A stretch of DNA of 64,000 nucleotides from Polynucleobacter brandtiae (lineage in GTDB: Bacteria > Pseudomonadota > Gammaproteobacteria > Burkholderiales > Burkholderiaceae): the NCBI RefSeq assembly GCF_002797575.1, contig NZ_PGTX01000002.1:186001-250000 (forward strand), read 5' to 3'. The position numbers and the translations under genes are program-made. The notes beneath the pieces were generated by a model, which was not told the origin of the DNA, searched no databases, and saw only the letters and a program-made list of their open reading frames with translations. Of the stretch, positions 26,633-37,721 are shown piece after piece (position 1 is the first letter of the stretch; each line of letters opens with the position of its first letter).

Positions 26633-27973
26633 TTAATCTGCTTGTTTTCGTAAAAAGGCTGGTATTTCATAATAATCAGCGCCTTTATCCAACATCGTCC
26701 TTGCCTGAGGTGAGCTATCAGCACCCAAAGTAGGTGCAGGTGTAGCCTCTCGTGAACTACGGAATACGCGTGGCAAATCATATTGACTGTAATCAACTCC
26801 ACTGGCTGCTGGCTGCGCAGGCATTGAAGATACATTACTTGCACCTGTCACGGCCATTCCAGCATTAGCGCCTAACGCTGAGTCGATGCTGACCCTCGTC
26901 ATTGCTGCAGATGCACTTGATGGAGCAAAGCTATTTAAATCAGCCATGGTTGGCATAGCATCATGAGTTCCCGTTGCTTGCCTCCAAACCACTTCTGGTT
27001 GATGATGTTGCCGTGCTTGGGGATTATTCAAGCCAGTAGCTACTACCGTTACCCGTAATGCATCACCTAAGCTCTCGTCATACACTGTCCCGAAAATAAC
27101 GGTTGCATCATCCGCAGCATAACCACGAATCGCAGCCATCACTTCACGTGTTTCAGACAGCTTCAATGAGCGACTAGCAGTAATATTGACTAACACGCCA
27201 CGCGCTCCAGACAGATCAACACCTTCTAGTAACGGCGATGCAACTGCCGCCTCTGCAGCCAAGCGCGCACGATCCATACCAGAGACAGTTGCTGTACCCA
27301 TCATGGCTTTACCCTGCTCGCCCATGACCGTCTTTACGTCCTCAAAGTCGACGTTAATTAAGCCCTGTACATTAATAATCTCTGCAATACCAGAAACTGC
27401 GTTATGCAATACATCATCAGCACAAGCAAATGCTTTATCAAACTCAGCATCCTCACCCATCACTTCGAAAAGCTTTTCATTGAGAACCACAATCAAAGAG
27501 TCAACATAAGACTCCAGCTCAGCCGCACCATTTTCTGCGACCTTGAGACGCTTAACACCCTCAAAATCAAAAGGTTTACTAATTACACCCACTGTCAAAA
27601 TGCCCATCTCTTTAGCGACTTGTGCAACGATTGGTGCTGCACCAGTACCAGTTCCACCACCCATACCCGCGGTAATAAACACCATATGTGCACCCTGTAA
27701 TGAGTCTGCGATGCGCGCTCTTGCTTCTTGCGCAGAAGCTGCACCGATTTCAGGTTTTGCACCAGCACCGAGACCACTAGAACCTAGTTGCAAATTCACA
27801 GAGGCCTCTGAACGCTGAAGTGCGCCGGCATCGGTGTTCATGCAAATAAACTCTACGCCGTTTACACCACGACGAATCATATGCTGAACAGCATTGCCGC
27901 CAGCGCCACCGACTCCAACCACTTTAATAATGGTTTTTCCGGCCATTTCTTGATCTAACATTTCAAATTCCAT
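26633..27973 (-). CDS. ftsZ: Cell division tubulin homologue FtsZ
   Basis: Polymerising GTPase that forms the Z ring and recruits the divisome. The tubulin signature GGGTGTG lies at 105-111, with the T7 synergy loop NVDFEDV near 215-221. A low-complexity linker rich in Ala, Ser and Met follows. The conserved C-terminal peptide YYEIPAFLRKQAD binds FtsA and ZipA-like partners. At 446 residues it is longer than the E. coli protein because of the linker. A strong GGAGG lies four bases before the ATG, fixing the start. It is the last gene of the division cluster, 56 bases after ftsA. Confidence 0.98.
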   Translation of the reverse strand: MEFEMLDQEMAGKTIIKVVGVGGAGGNAVQHMIRRGVNGVEFICMNTDAGALQRSEASVNLQLGSSGLGAGAKPEIGAASAQEARARIADSLQGAHMVFITAGMGGGTGTGAAPIVAQVAKEMGILTVGVISKPFDFEGVKRLKVAENGAAELESYVDSLIVVLNEKLFEVMGEDAEFDKAFACADDVLHNAVSGIAEIINVQGLINVDFEDVKTVMGEQGKAMMGTATVSGMDRARLAAEAAVASPLLEGVDLSGARGVLVNITASRSLKLSETREVMAAIRGYAADDATVIFGTVYDESLGDALRVTVVATGLNNPQARQHHQPEVVWRQATGTHDAMPTMADLNSFAPSSASAAMTRVSIDSALGANAGMAVTGASNVSSMPAQPAASGVDYSQYDLPRVFRSSREATPAPTLGADSSPQARTMLDKGADYYEIPAFLRKQAD

Positions 27974-28029
27974 ATACCCTCCAAGGTAAATAAGGTACTA
28001 CATTGACGACGAAGTAAAAAAACAAAAAC

Positions 28030-29259
28030 TTAAAAATTTCCTGCGAACCATTCCTTCATGCGCGAGATCACACTTTGTAACGCGCCCGATTGAGACACTC
28101 TGCGGCCGCGCAATAATTGCGCCTGACCTTCCATTAATAAACCGATGCTAGTAGCAAATCGCGGGCTACGTAACACTTCATGTAAGTGGCCGCGATACTC
28201 TGGTGTACCAATACGGGCCGGTCTTAAAAAAACTTGTTCAGCCAATTCAACCATGCCTGGCATTAAAGTACTGCCGCCAGTTAGTACGATTCCTGACGAC
28301 ACCATATCTTCGTAACCAGAATCACGTACTACTCCACGTACCAAGGTAAATAACTCTTCAACGCGCGGTTCTATCACTGCTGCTAAAGCTTGTTTAGACA
28401 TAGGGCGTGGCTCTCGATCACCGACACCAGGCACATCAATCATGGTTGCTGGATCAGCCATATCTTGGCGAGCAATGCCATATTGAATTTTTAAATCTTC
28501 GGCATCAATAGTGGGGGTGCGTAATGCCATCGCAATATCGTTCGTAATTTGATCGCCTGCGATTGGAATCACAGCGGTATGACGAATAGATCCTTGGCAA
28601 TAAATTGCAATATCTGTAGTGCCTCCACCGATATCAATCAACACCACACCAAGCTCTTTTTCGTCATCGGTCAGTACTGCCAAACTAGAGGCTAATGGTT
28701 GAAGAATTAAGTCATTGACCTCTAAGCCGCATCGTCTTACGCATTTCACAATATTTTGGGCTGCACTCACTGCGCCAGTAACAATGTGTACCTTCACTTC
28801 AAGCCTCAGTCCACTCATACCAATTGGCTCACGGACGTCTTCTTGTCCATCAATAATAAATTCTTGAACCAGAATATGAAGAATCTGTTGATCGGTGGGG
28901 ATATTGATTGCCTTAGCGGTTTCTAAAACACGCTCAATGTCACCTGCCCCTACCTCTTTATCTCGAATAGCCACCATGCCGCTAGAGTTAAAGCTCACAA
29001 TATGATTTCCGGCAATACCCGTAAATACCTGAGCAATTTGACGATCAGCCATCACCTCAGCTTCTTCAAGCGCTTTCTGAATGGACTGTACTGTCGCCTC
29101 AATATTGACGACAACCCCTTTTTTCAAGCCTTTAGACGTAGTTTGCCCAACGCCAACTACATTAAATTGACCATCAGGGGCTAATTCAGCAACCAAGGCA
29201 ACTACTTTTGAAGTGCCAATATCTAACCCTACCAATAAATCGCGGTTGTCTTTGCTCAT
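28030..29259 (-). CDS. ftsA: Cell division protein FtsA
   Basis: Actin-like ATPase that anchors FtsZ to the membrane. The phosphate-1 motif VGLDIGTSKVVAL is near residues 10-22, GGGTTDIAIY (phosphate 2) near 207-216 and VLTGGSTLMPG near 323-333. The C-terminal membrane-targeting amphipathic helix is visible in VISRMKEWFAGNF. At 409 residues it is normal. It follows ftsQ by 22 bases. Confidence 0.97.
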   Translation of the reverse strand: MSKDNRDLLVGLDIGTSKVVALVAELAPDGQFNVVGVGQTTSKGLKKGVVVNIEATVQSIQKALEEAEVMADRQIAQVFTGIAGNHIVSFNSSGMVAIRDKEVGAGDIERVLETAKAINIPTDQQILHILVQEFIIDGQEDVREPIGMSGLRLEVKVHIVTGAVSAAQNIVKCVRRCGLEVNDLILQPLASSLAVLTDDEKELGVVLIDIGGGTTDIAIYCQGSIRHTAVIPIAGDQITNDIAMALRTPTIDAEDLKIQYGIARQDMADPATMIDVPGVGDREPRPMSKQALAAVIEPRVEELFTLVRGVVRDSGYEDMVSSGIVLTGGSTLMPGMVELAEQVFLRPARIGTPEYRGHLHEVLRSPRFATSIGLLMEGQAQLLRGRRVSQSGALQSVISRMKEWFAGNF

Positions 29260-29281
29260 GATGATTTTCTATTCCGATTTT

Positions 29282-30148
29282 TCATTGCTTTTGCTCTGTC
29301 TTTTTAATGCCTGCTTCATTATTTTTCATGCCTGTAGATGCAAGATGTACAGTAAAACCATTCGCATATCGCAAATCGATGGCATCTATTCGATTGGCCC
29401 ATTTTTCCTGTACTTGGGGCCAATGTTTAAATAAGCGAGCTACCCTGTCCTCAGTCAACGTTTTGTCTGAGTTTTCTTCGTCACGACCAAACTCGACCCT
29501 CATGCCGTTAGAGAGCTTGACATGCCAAGCGTAACGCTCGGATAAGGTCAAACTTTTGACTTCCGCATTCCAAGGCTTAAACCATACGTTTGCTTTTTCA
29601 TAGAGACGCTTCACTTCTTTACTAGAGCCATCTGGTCCTGAAACATCAATCAACTCAATGCTGTCACTCACATCTGATACACGCCCTGAAAAAAGTTCTC
29701 CATGGGTATTCATCAGCGTATGGCGCTCTGCTCCACTCCAAATACCAAACGGTTTTTGCTCCTCAATAGTGACTGCCAAACCATTGGGCCAAACTCTACG
29801 AACATTGGCATGACGTACCCAAGGCATCGTCTCAAATCCGCGCTTAACATCCTCTAGCCTCACGCTAAAAAAGTTTCCTTGTACTGTGTCTAAAACCTGC
29901 TGCTTAACAACGGGCTTATTAATATGCATCAGTGTCTGTCCGACAGCAGGCTCAATGATTACTTGCTTTAAAACAAAAACTGGGCGCTGACTAAGCCAAA
30001 CCAAAGTCCCAATCAGTAATATCGCTACAAAGCAAAGCACTAAAAACCGGCTCAGTTTTTGCATCCGATGCGGATAATCCCAAAGTGGGGAAGCTATTAA
30101 AGAAACAATTTCACTACATCCGCTGATGAAGGGCTTCACTCGACTCAT
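29282..30148 (-). CDS. ftsQ: Cell division protein FtsQ
   Basis: Bitopic inner-membrane protein that joins FtsB and FtsL and links early and late division proteins. A cytoplasmic tail leads into one transmembrane helix (about 34-52), then a POTRA domain (about 60-130, with [15 protein letters not shown]) and the FtsQ domain. The ATG at 30148 overlaps the ddlB stop as ATGA and gives 288 residues. A GTG 45 bases further up would add a stretch that overlaps ddlB, and I reject it. The C-terminal tail is Lys/Glu rich. Confidence 0.93.
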   Translation of the reverse strand: MSRVKPFISGCSEIVSLIASPLWDYPHRMQKLSRFLVLCFVAILLIGTLVWLSQRPVFVLKQVIIEPAVGQTLMHINKPVVKQQVLDTVQGNFFSVRLEDVKRGFETMPWVRHANVRRVWPNGLAVTIEEQKPFGIWSGAERHTLMNTHGELFSGRVSDVSDSIELIDVSGPDGSSKEVKRLYEKANVWFKPWNAEVKSLTLSERYAWHVKLSNGMRVEFGRDEENSDKTLTEDRVARLFKHWPQVQEKWANRIDAIDLRYANGFTVHLASTGMKNNEAGIKKTEQKQ

Positions 30149-31158
30149 ATTCGCTTTGCCTTCACCGTACTTAGTGTCTGACTCATAATCCACAGCACTA
30201 ATTCAGCATAGTCAATCCCAGCAGCTTTTGCGGCCATTGGTACTAAAGAATGGGAGGTCATTCCTGGAGAGGTATTCATCTCGAGCAAATAAGGTAGGCC
30301 TGTTTTTTGATCTAGCATGACATCCGCACGACCCCAGGTGTTACAACCCAATGCGCGATATGCAGCTAGTGCTAAATTTTGAACGGCAAGATTGACCTCT
30401 GGAGATAAGCCCGTCGGACATAAATACTGCGTCTCATCAGAAAAGTATTTGTTATGAAAATCATAGTTTGCTTGCGGCGGAATAATTTTGATAACTGGTA
30501 ATGCCTCAGCAGTTTCGCCAAAACCGACTAAAGGACATGTGAGCTCATCTCCAATAATGCATGTTTCTGCAATGACTTTCTTATCCATAGCGCTGGCAAG
30601 CGCAAAAGCTGCAGGCAAGTCCTCTACGGATCGCACTTTAGTTAGCCCTAAGGAAGATCCTTCATGCGCTGGTTTCACAATTAATGGCAATCCTAAATGC
30701 TGAACCACTGCATCCCAATCACTATCTACAGTCAACTCTTCGAACTCAGGAGTGGAAAGACTATTACTTAACCAAATTTGCTTAGTGGCAATCTTATCGA
30801 TTGATAAAGCCGAGGCCAATACACCACTGCCGGTATATGGTAAATCCAATAGCTCCAGTAAACCTTGAATGGTTCCATCTTCACCAAAGCGTCCATGTAG
30901 CGCAATAAAAATACGATCGAATTTTTCACTCGCTAATTCTGTCACGCAGCGCAGACCAGGATCGAAAGCATGAGCATCAACCCCCTTCGACTTTAAGGCC
31001 TCAAGAACACCACCTCCCGACATCAGGGAAATCTCACGCTCTCCGGAGCGTCCGCCGAGCAAAACGCCAACTCGCCCAAGTGACTCGATATTCAGATTCG
31101 CTAAGTCTTTCTTAACGCGCTCAGCCCAAGAGAGCATCTGACTATTCTGATCAGCCAT
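30145..31158 (-). CDS. ddlB: D-alanine--D-alanine ligase
   Basis: ATP-grasp enzyme that makes the D-Ala-D-Ala dipeptide for peptidoglycan. [18 protein letters not shown] lies near 27-44, [18 protein letters not shown] near 83-100, and the metal-binding end [14 protein letters not shown] near 299-312. The 337 residues include about 20 extra at the N terminus. It overlaps murC upstream by eight bases and ftsQ downstream by four. Confidence 0.96.
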   Translation of the reverse strand: MADQNSQMLSWAERVKKDLANLNIESLGRVGVLLGGRSGEREISLMSGGGVLEALKSKGVDAHAFDPGLRCVTELASEKFDRIFIALHGRFGEDGTIQGLLELLDLPYTGSGVLASALSIDKIATKQIWLSNSLSTPEFEELTVDSDWDAVVQHLGLPLIVKPAHEGSSLGLTKVRSVEDLPAAFALASAMDKKVIAETCIIGDELTCPLVGFGETAEALPVIKIIPPQANYDFHNKYFSDETQYLCPTGLSPEVNLAVQNLALAAYRALGCNTWGRADVMLDQKTGLPYLLEMNTSPGMTSHSLVPMAAKAAGIDYAELVLWIMSQTLSTVKAKRI

Positions 31159-32587
31159 GCTTGACCTCCGCTAAGGTATGAGGTAATCCTGAAATTGAAC
31201 CAGCGCCCATCGTAATTAAGACATCGCCATCTCGCAGTACAGCGCTTAATTTTTGAGGCATTTCAGCGACCGTTGATGCAAACGCCACAGCTGAAATATC
31301 GATCACGCCACTACTACCCTGGTCTGTTGTAAGCACTGCCTTTATAAGGCTTTGACTATCTGCGCCATGAATCTTTGCTTCACCGGCCGGATAAACCTCT
31401 GTTAAAACTAAGGCATCGAAGTTTTTCAGAACCTGCACAAACTCACCAAAGCAATCACGCGTTCGCGTAAATCGATGCGGCTGGAATGCCAACACTAATC
31501 TTTGGTCTGGATAAGCACCGCGAGCAGCAGCTAAAGTAGCGGCCATCTCTACCGGATGATGTCCATAGTCATCAATCAAAGTAAAACTGCCGCCATTCGC
31601 CAATGGAATTGCACCATGCTTTTGAAATCGACGGCCAACGCCACTAAATTGGGATAGCGCCTCAACAATGGCTTCATCGCTAACACCTAACTCTGTTGCA
31701 ATGCCAATTGCAGCCAAGGCATTTTGTACATTATGTAAGCCAGGTAGGTTCAATTGAATTTGCAAAGGTCCTGGCTTGTTACCATGTCGACGCACAGTCC
31801 TACGATCTACTGTGAAATGCATTCGAGTGCCTTCCGCACGAACATTACTAGCACGAATATCAGCATCTTCTGACAGACCATAGCGTAATACCGGCTGCGA
31901 TACAAAAGGAATGATGTCTCTAACATTTTCATCATCAATGCAGAGGACAGCTACGCCATAAAAAGGCATCTGCTGAGTAAATTGTACAAAGGCTTGCTTT
32001 AGCCTAGCCATGTCGTGCTGATAAGTATCCATATGATCAGCATCGATATTAGTTATGACCTCCATCGCTGGAAATAGCTGTAAGAATGAAGCATCTGATT
32101 CATCAGCCTCAACCACAATAAATTCGCCCTGACCTAAGCGCGCATTGGCACCCGCAGAATTTAATTTTCCACCAATCACAAATGTCGGATCTAGACCGCC
32201 CTCAGCCAATACTGATGCAACTAAACTAGTAGTAGTCGTTTTGCCATGAGTACCTGCAATCGCAATACCTTGTTTTAGGCGCATCAGTTCACCCAACATA
32301 ACAGCCCGCTGAATGACCGGTACTTTTGCTGCACGAGCAGCTAAAACTTCAGGATTATTGCCAGTAACCGCCGTAGAAATGACCACCGCCTCTGCGGTAC
32401 CAATATTTTTAGGTTCGTGTCCAATATGAATAGTGGCCCCTAACTCTCTAAGTCGTTTGGTGACAGCGCCCTCAGCTAAATCAGAGCCGGAGACCTGATA
32501 GCCTAAGTTGAGTAGGACCTCAGCGATGCCACTCATGCCTGCGCCACCAATACCAACAAAGTGAATCTGCTGAACGATATGCTTCAT
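31151..32587 (-). CDS. murC: UDP-N-acetylmuramate--L-alanine ligase
   Basis: Adds the first amino acid, L-Ala, to UDP-MurNAc. [14 protein letters not shown] lies near 12-25 and the ATP-binding GTHGKTTTT near 112-120. The C-terminal ligase domain includes DDYGHHPVE. The ATG at 32587 overlaps the murG stop as ATGA and gives the conserved start [15 protein letters not shown] (478 residues). A TTG 27 bases upstream, inside murG, is not needed. Confidence 0.97.
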   Translation of the reverse strand: MKHIVQQIHFVGIGGAGMSGIAEVLLNLGYQVSGSDLAEGAVTKRLRELGATIHIGHEPKNIGTAEAVVISTAVTGNNPEVLAARAAKVPVIQRAVMLGELMRLKQGIAIAGTHGKTTTTSLVASVLAEGGLDPTFVIGGKLNSAGANARLGQGEFIVVEADESDASFLQLFPAMEVITNIDADHMDTYQHDMARLKQAFVQFTQQMPFYGVAVLCIDDENVRDIIPFVSQPVLRYGLSEDADIRASNVRAEGTRMHFTVDRRTVRRHGNKPGPLQIQLNLPGLHNVQNALAAIGIATELGVSDEAIVEALSQFSGVGRRFQKHGAIPLANGGSFTLIDDYGHHPVEMAATLAAARGAYPDQRLVLAFQPHRFTRTRDCFGEFVQVLKNFDALVLTEVYPAGEAKIHGADSQSLIKAVLTTDQGSSGVIDISAVAFASTVAEMPQKLSAVLRDGDVLITMGAGSISGLPHTLAEVKHG

Positions 32588-33657
32588 ATTCTGACTCCTG
32601 CACAGTCTGCACAAACTTCAGCTACCCGCTGAGTTGCATGTGGTTTTGATAATGCATGCGCGCGCTCGGCCATGATCTGCAAATCTTGGCGGCTGTAGTT
32701 TTGAATAAGCAATGCAAGATTTTCTGGAGTGAGGCTATGCTGTGGAATTACTACTGCTGCATCTGCGTTTGATAAAAATTGAGCATTTGCAGTTTGATGA
32801 TCATCAATTGCATATGGGAATGGGATTAAGCAGGAGGCAACGCCACAAGCAGCAATTTCTGAAACAGTCATTGCGCCCGACCGACAAATAACTAAATCTG
32901 CCTGAGCATATGCTGCCGGCATGTCCTCGATGAACGGACGGATATCAGCATCGACCCCTAGCGCTTGATAACGCTGCTGCAAATCAGTTAAATGCTTATC
33001 ACCAGCCTGATGGATGATGCTTGGCCGCGACGCCTTATCCATCATCGCAAGAGCCGCAGGAATAACTTCATTTAAGACAGCGGCGCCTAAACTACCGCCC
33101 ACTATCAAAATAGATAAGTTCCCAGTGCGCTGTTCATAACGTTTTGCGGGCAATTCTAAAACATCAAATTCTGCACGAATTGGATTGCCTACCCACTCAG
33201 CACCCTTCATCACCTCTGGAAAACCCGTTAAGGTCCGCATTGCAATTTTAGACAAAGCTAAATTAGCGCTACCCGCTACTGAATTTGCTTCATGCAACAC
33301 TAGTGGTCTATTGAGTAATTTACTCATCAAGCCACCAGGGAAGGTAATGTAGCCACCCATCCCTAAAACCACATTAGGCTTTAAACGACGTAAAATTTTC
33401 CAACTCTGAATACTCGCTCTAATAAGGTTCATGGGTAGCATCAATTTAGCTTTAATGCCTTTTCCACGAAGCCCGCCAAAATCAACTGCCTCAAATGGAA
33501 AACCACATGCTTTTACCAATCGATATTCCATCCCACTTTGATTGCCAAGCCAAGAAACCCTCCAGCCACATATGCGCAGGTACTCTGCAACTGCAAGCCC
33601 AGGGAAAATATGTCCGCCAGTTCCACCAGCCATCACCAGAATCGAAGGTTGCGTCAT
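32584..33657 (-). CDS. murG: UDP-GlcNAc:undecaprenyl-PP-MurNAc-pentapeptide GlcNAc transferase
   Basis: Peripheral inner-membrane glycosyltransferase (GT28) that turns lipid I into lipid II. The glycine loops [10 protein letters not shown] (11-20) and [11 protein letters not shown] (about 99-109) are present, as are GGSLGA and the donor-site [15 protein letters not shown] in the C-terminal half. At 357 residues it is complete. It is coupled by ATGA overlaps on both sides, to ftsW and murC. Confidence 0.97.
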   Translation of the reverse strand: MTQPSILVMAGGTGGHIFPGLAVAEYLRICGWRVSWLGNQSGMEYRLVKACGFPFEAVDFGGLRGKGIKAKLMLPMNLIRASIQSWKILRRLKPNVVLGMGGYITFPGGLMSKLLNRPLVLHEANSVAGSANLALSKIAMRTLTGFPEVMKGAEWVGNPIRAEFDVLELPAKRYEQRTGNLSILIVGGSLGAAVLNEVIPAALAMMDKASRPSIIHQAGDKHLTDLQQRYQALGVDADIRPFIEDMPAAYAQADLVICRSGAMTVSEIAACGVASCLIPFPYAIDDHQTANAQFLSNADAAVVIPQHSLTPENLALLIQNYSRQDLQIMAERAHALSKPHATQRVAEVCADCAGVRI

Positions 33658-34925
33658 AGCTTACCTCCACGCATCAGGATACGATTTTCGTAATCAATTC
33701 TGAGTAGCATTGCCATAGCAACAGCATTCATCAAAATGCCAGAGCCGCCATAACTCACTAGTGGCAGCGTTAGTCCTTTAGTCGGCAGTAAACCTAAGTT
33801 AACACCCATATTAATGAATGCTTGCCAACCAATCCAAATCGCTACACCTTTGGCAGCAAGCCCAGCAAAGCTTCGATCTAATTGCAAAGCAGTCCGACCA
33901 ATTAAAAAAGCACGACGTACGATCCAGTAAAACAAGAAGATCATTACTACAACACCTACAAATCCGAGCTCTTCACCAATCACCGCCATGATGAAATCCG
34001 TATGGGCTTCTGGTAGGTAGTGCAACTTTTCAACACTACCCCCTAAACCCAAACCAAACCACTCCCCACGGCCAAATGCCATCAATGAATGGGTTAACTG
34101 ATATCCTTTATTCGCTGCGTTATCAACCTGCCATGGATCCATGAAGGCCAGCATCCGACCTCGACGAAATGGCGATAGCGCAATCATGATGGCGCCACTC
34201 AGCAATCCAACTAATACAAGGCCGCCAAATAATTTTGCATTAATACCACCCAAAAATAAAACACCAAACGCAATTAAAGCCACTACAACAAACGCACCCA
34301 TATCTGGCTCAGCCATGAGCAATCCGCCCACTAATGCAACGGCGATGCCCATTGGTAGCATCCCTTTAACAAATGAATGTAAATGCTCTTGGCGCTGTAC
34401 GGTATAACTCGCAGCAAAAATCACAGCGGCAAACTTCATCAGCTCAGATGGCTGAAAGTTCATTAGTCCTAATGGAATCCAGCGCTTAGCTCCGTTCACG
34501 CCTTTACCAATGCCTGGAATTAACACAGCGATCAAGAGTAGTACTGTAAAACCAAAAATAATAGGAGAGTAACGATCCCATACTGTAGTCGGAATCTTAA
34601 ATACCCAGATAGCAACGCCAATGGCAATCGCAAGAGAAATCACATGGCGAATTAAAAAGAAATTGCTACTGTAATTTGCATACTTAGGCCCATCAGCCAA
34701 AGTAATCGAGGCAGAATAGACCATCACTAAACCAATAAGCATGAGTGATAGAACAGCCCATACTAATAACTGGTCATAATCCATCATCTTGGAACGCGTT
34801 TGCTCCACACCTGTTACAGCGTCTCTTAAGCCACTGCGAAAATGATCAATTCCCCCTCTAGAAAAATTCCAGAAGCGCCCCAAACCCAATCGGTTCTCAG
34901 GAAAGAATTTTTTTCTCAAATTCAA
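33654..34925 (-). CDS. ftsW: Septal peptidoglycan glycosyltransferase FtsW
   Basis: SEDS-family polytopic protein that polymerises lipid II at the septum with FtsI. Ten hydrophobic helices follow a cytoplasmic tail. Conserved segments include MVYSAS, GVNGAKRWIPLG, FQPSELMKFA and AHTDFIMAVIGEELGF, and the C-terminal LPLVSYGGSG. The start is a TTG overlapping the murD stop (TTGA), giving a 46-residue tail. An ATG at 34787 would remove that tail and leave a protein starting just before helix 1. I keep the TTG because long cytoplasmic tails are usual for FtsW. Confidence 0.93.
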   Translation of the reverse strand: MNLRKKFFPENRLGLGRFWNFSRGGIDHFRSGLRDAVTGVEQTRSKMMDYDQLLVWAVLSLMLIGLVMVYSASITLADGPKYANYSSNFFLIRHVISLAIAIGVAIWVFKIPTTVWDRYSPIIFGFTVLLLIAVLIPGIGKGVNGAKRWIPLGLMNFQPSELMKFAAVIFAASYTVQRQEHLHSFVKGMLPMGIAVALVGGLLMAEPDMGAFVVVALIAFGVLFLGGINAKLFGGLVLVGLLSGAIMIALSPFRRGRMLAFMDPWQVDNAANKGYQLTHSLMAFGRGEWFGLGLGGSVEKLHYLPEAHTDFIMAVIGEELGFVGVVVMIFLFYWIVRRAFLIGRTALQLDRSFAGLAAKGVAIWIGWQAFINMGVNLGLLPTKGLTLPLVSYGGSGILMNAVAMAMLLRIDYENRILMRGGKL

Positions 34926-36541
34926 GCGTGCACTCCCTCGAATTGCATGCCCAACTCTTCAACTTCCGCAATAAACACTTCAGCACGTGCAATGTAATCA
35001 CTGAATTGATCAAAACTAGCGCAGGATGGGGACAATAAAACAATATCCCCAGACTGCGCTTTTTTAGCAACCTCTTGTACTGCATTTTGTAAAGTTTGAC
35101 TCATCACGCAGGGGACGACCCCATCTAAAACTGTGGCAATTGCAGGAGCATCCTTACCAATTAAAAAGGCGCCCTTTACAAACCTGAAGGCTGGTTCACG
35201 CAACGGACTGAAATCTTGACCTTTACCATCACCGCCTGCAATTAACCAAATACGCTTGCCAGATTCATTTGCACTAAATCCATTGAGTGCAGCTACAGTA
35301 GCGCCTACATTTGTACCTTTACTATCATTGACGTACTCAACGTTAGCAACAATAGCTATGCTTTGTACTCGATGTGGCTCACCGTGATAATCCCGCAGAC
35401 CATGTAGCAGCACATTCATTGGCAATCCTGCTGCTCTTGCCAAAGCCAGTGCGGCCAGAGCATTAAGGGCATTATGACGGCCACGAATACGTAGTGCATC
35501 TGCTGGAATTAATCGTTTTAGACGCAGTGGCTCCTCATCTACCACTACCGTCTTACGGCGACGCTTTGGTTGAGGCTCTAAATCCTCATCAATTTCAGCC
35601 CATACCAACCAGTCAATACCACCCGCTCGTAAATCATGCTCAATACCAAAGCTGCCCTGCTCATCAGGTCGATTCGAACCAAAAGTAACGATTGATTTAC
35701 TTGCCTTCTGCTCTTGAGACAGTAGGTTCATTACCAAGGAGTCATCGCGATTCAAAATACAGATAGTGTCTGAGCCAAAAATATTGGCTTTTGCACTAGC
35801 GTATGCCTGCATATCGCCATGCCAATCCAAATGGTCTTGCGTAATATTTAATATGGCTGCTGCAGTTGCGCTAAAGGTGCTCGTATATATCAGTTGAAAA
35901 CTCGATAACTCTAAAACCCAAATTTCAGGTAAATCGCTAATCTGATCTGACGCATCCAAACATGCCATGAGTTTATTCAAAGCGGCAGGACTGATGTTTC
36001 CCGCTACGGCTACCTTCTTCCCAGCACGTTCACATAGTTGGCCCGTTAACGCCGTTGTGGTGGTTTTACCATTAGTTCCAGTAATAGCTAACACGGCTGG
36101 TTTATATACTGACTGATCTACCTGGGCCATCCGGTCTAGTGCGGCAATCGCTCTAGCAAAGAATTCAATCTCACCCCAGATATCCACATTCAACTCGTGT
36201 GCTTTGGCTAAAAATGACTGAGTCGGCTCATGCAGCGGAGATAGTCCTGGGCTAATTCCAATCACATCAATGTGCTCAAGAAGTGCAACATTAAGGGATC
36301 CGAGAAAAACATTCTGCAGCCCAGAAGATTCCAAGTCACTCAACCAGACTTTTTGCTGCTCACTCAGGTTTACGCGTTCACGCGTATCGGCAAGGCTAAG
36401 CTGAGCCCCATTTCGGAGACACCACTTAGCCATCGCATAGCCAGATTCACCTAATCCAAGGATTAAGAAATGTTCAGGGCTCTGGTACTGCGCATCCCTT
36501 AAAAGGATTGGATTTGCGAAGGGGTTATCTAAAATGTTCAT
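34922..36541 (-). CDS. murD: UDP-N-acetylmuramoylalanine--D-glutamate ligase
   Basis: Adds D-Glu to UDP-MurNAc-L-Ala. GLGESGYAMAKW (about 29-40) binds UDP, GTNGKTTTT (155-163) is the ATP site, and NDSKGTNVGATVAAL and GGDGKGQDFSPL mark the C-terminal domain. At 539 residues it is about 100 longer than the E. coli enzyme. One visible difference is a charged insertion near 316-340 (EDLEPQPKRRRK) in the central domain, which I recall from other Burkholderiales MurD proteins. It follows mraY by 10 bases and overlaps ftsW. Confidence 0.96.
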   Translation of the reverse strand: MNILDNPFANPILLRDAQYQSPEHFLILGLGESGYAMAKWCLRNGAQLSLADTRERVNLSEQQKVWLSDLESSGLQNVFLGSLNVALLEHIDVIGISPGLSPLHEPTQSFLAKAHELNVDIWGEIEFFARAIAALDRMAQVDQSVYKPAVLAITGTNGKTTTTALTGQLCERAGKKVAVAGNISPAALNKLMACLDASDQISDLPEIWVLELSSFQLIYTSTFSATAAAILNITQDHLDWHGDMQAYASAKANIFGSDTICILNRDDSLVMNLLSQEQKASKSIVTFGSNRPDEQGSFGIEHDLRAGGIDWLVWAEIDEDLEPQPKRRRKTVVVDEEPLRLKRLIPADALRIRGRHNALNALAALALARAAGLPMNVLLHGLRDYHGEPHRVQSIAIVANVEYVNDSKGTNVGATVAALNGFSANESGKRIWLIAGGDGKGQDFSPLREPAFRFVKGAFLIGKDAPAIATVLDGVVPCVMSQTLQNAVQEVAKKAQSGDIVLLSPSCASFDQFSDYIARAEVFIAEVEELGMQFEGVHA

Positions 36542-36551
36542 ATTTTTTGGC

Positions 36552-37721
36552 TTACCGTAATTTCAGGCTCGACAGGCCAATGAGCACTAATAAAATAGTG
36601 ATAATCCAGAATCGCACGACCACTTGTGTTTCGCGCCAGCCACCTAATTCAAAATGATGATGTAGCGGCGCCATTCTAAAAATACGGCGCCCCTCTCCAA
36701 AACGTTTTTTGGTAAATTTAAACCATACGACTTGCAATATGACTGAACAGGTTTCAGCAACAAAAATACCGCCCATCACAAACAGTACGATTTCTTGACG
36801 AACAATCACTGCGATAGTGCCTAAAGCGCCGCCTAAGGCAAGCGCACCTACATCACCCATAAATACCTGAGCAGGATGTGTGTTGTACCAAAGAAAGGCT
36901 AGGCCTGCGCCTCCCATCGCTCCACAGAAAATCATGAGCTCACCAGCACCAGGAATGTAAGGGAATAATAAATATTTTGCGTATATGGCATTTCCCATTA
37001 CATAAGCAAATGCGCCCAGAGCGGCGCCGACTAGAATCACTGGCATGATGACCAGGCCATCAAGACCATCCGTCAAGTTCACTGCATTACTACTGCCCAC
37101 AATCACTAAGTAGCTCAAAATGATGAAGCCCATTACTCCCAATGGATAGCTAATTTCCTTCATGAACGGAATGAGCAAATTAGATTTTGCGGGTAGATTT
37201 AAAGCAAAACCACTCCGAAGCCAATCTAGGAACAACTGCAATACTTTGAGATTATTCACTTCAGACACGGAGAATGCTAAGTAAATGGCAGCAAATAACC
37301 CAATCAAGGTTTGCCACAAGAATTTTTCCTTTGAAGCCATGCCCTTAGGGTCTTTACGAACTACTTTGCGATAGTCATCTACCCAGCCCACTAGACCAAA
37401 ACCAAAGGTCACAATCATCACAATCCAAATAAAACGATTACTGAGGTCCGCCCACAGCATGCAGGAAATAAAAATGCCCAGCAAAATCAATACACCACCC
37501 ATTGTTGGTGTGCCTGATTTCACTAAATGGGTTTGGGGACCGTCAGTGCGCACTGCCTGACCCATCTTCAATGCCACCAACTTACGAATCACCCAAGGGC
37601 CGGCAGCTAGGCCAATTAAAAGGGCGGTCACAGTTGCCATCACCGCCCTAAAGGTAATGTAATTAAATACTCGGAAGAATCCGTAATCATCCTGAAGCCA
37701 TTGCGCCAATATTAAGAGCAT
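36552..37721 (-). CDS. mraY: Phospho-N-acetylmuramoyl-pentapeptide transferase
   Basis: Integral membrane enzyme (about ten helices) that makes lipid I from UDP-MurNAc-pentapeptide and undecaprenyl phosphate. Signature regions are [10 protein letters not shown] (about 70-79), [14 protein letters not shown] (about 115-128), [12 protein letters not shown] (about 213-224), and [12 protein letters not shown] and [12 protein letters not shown] near the C terminus. The 389-residue length is normal. Its ATG lies within the end of murF (10-base overlap). Confidence 0.97.
   Translation of the reverse strand: MLLILAQWLQDDYGFFRVFNYITFRAVMATVTALLIGLAAGPWVIRKLVALKMGQAVRTDGPQTHLVKSGTPTMGGVLILLGIFISCMLWADLSNRFIWIVMIVTFGFGLVGWVDDYRKVVRKDPKGMASKEKFLWQTLIGLFAAIYLAFSVSEVNNLKVLQLFLDWLRSGFALNLPAKSNLLIPFMKEISYPLGVMGFIILSYLVIVGSSNAVNLTDGLDGLVIMPVILVGAALGAFAYVMGNAIYAKYLLFPYIPGAGELMIFCGAMGGAGLAFLWYNTHPAQVFMGDVGALALGGALGTIAVIVRQEIVLFVMGGIFVAETCSVILQVVWFKFTKKRFGEGRRIFRMAPLHHHFELGGWRETQVVVRFWIITILLVLIGLSSLKLR

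Noticed and set aside
30149-30193. GTG-started 15-residue extension of ftsQ.
   Set aside because: It overlaps ddlB, whereas the ATG at 30148 forms the ATGA coupling seen throughout the cluster.
32588-32614. TTG-started 9-residue extension of murC.
   Set aside because: The ATG at 32587 overlaps the murG stop as ATGA and gives the conserved MurC N terminus.
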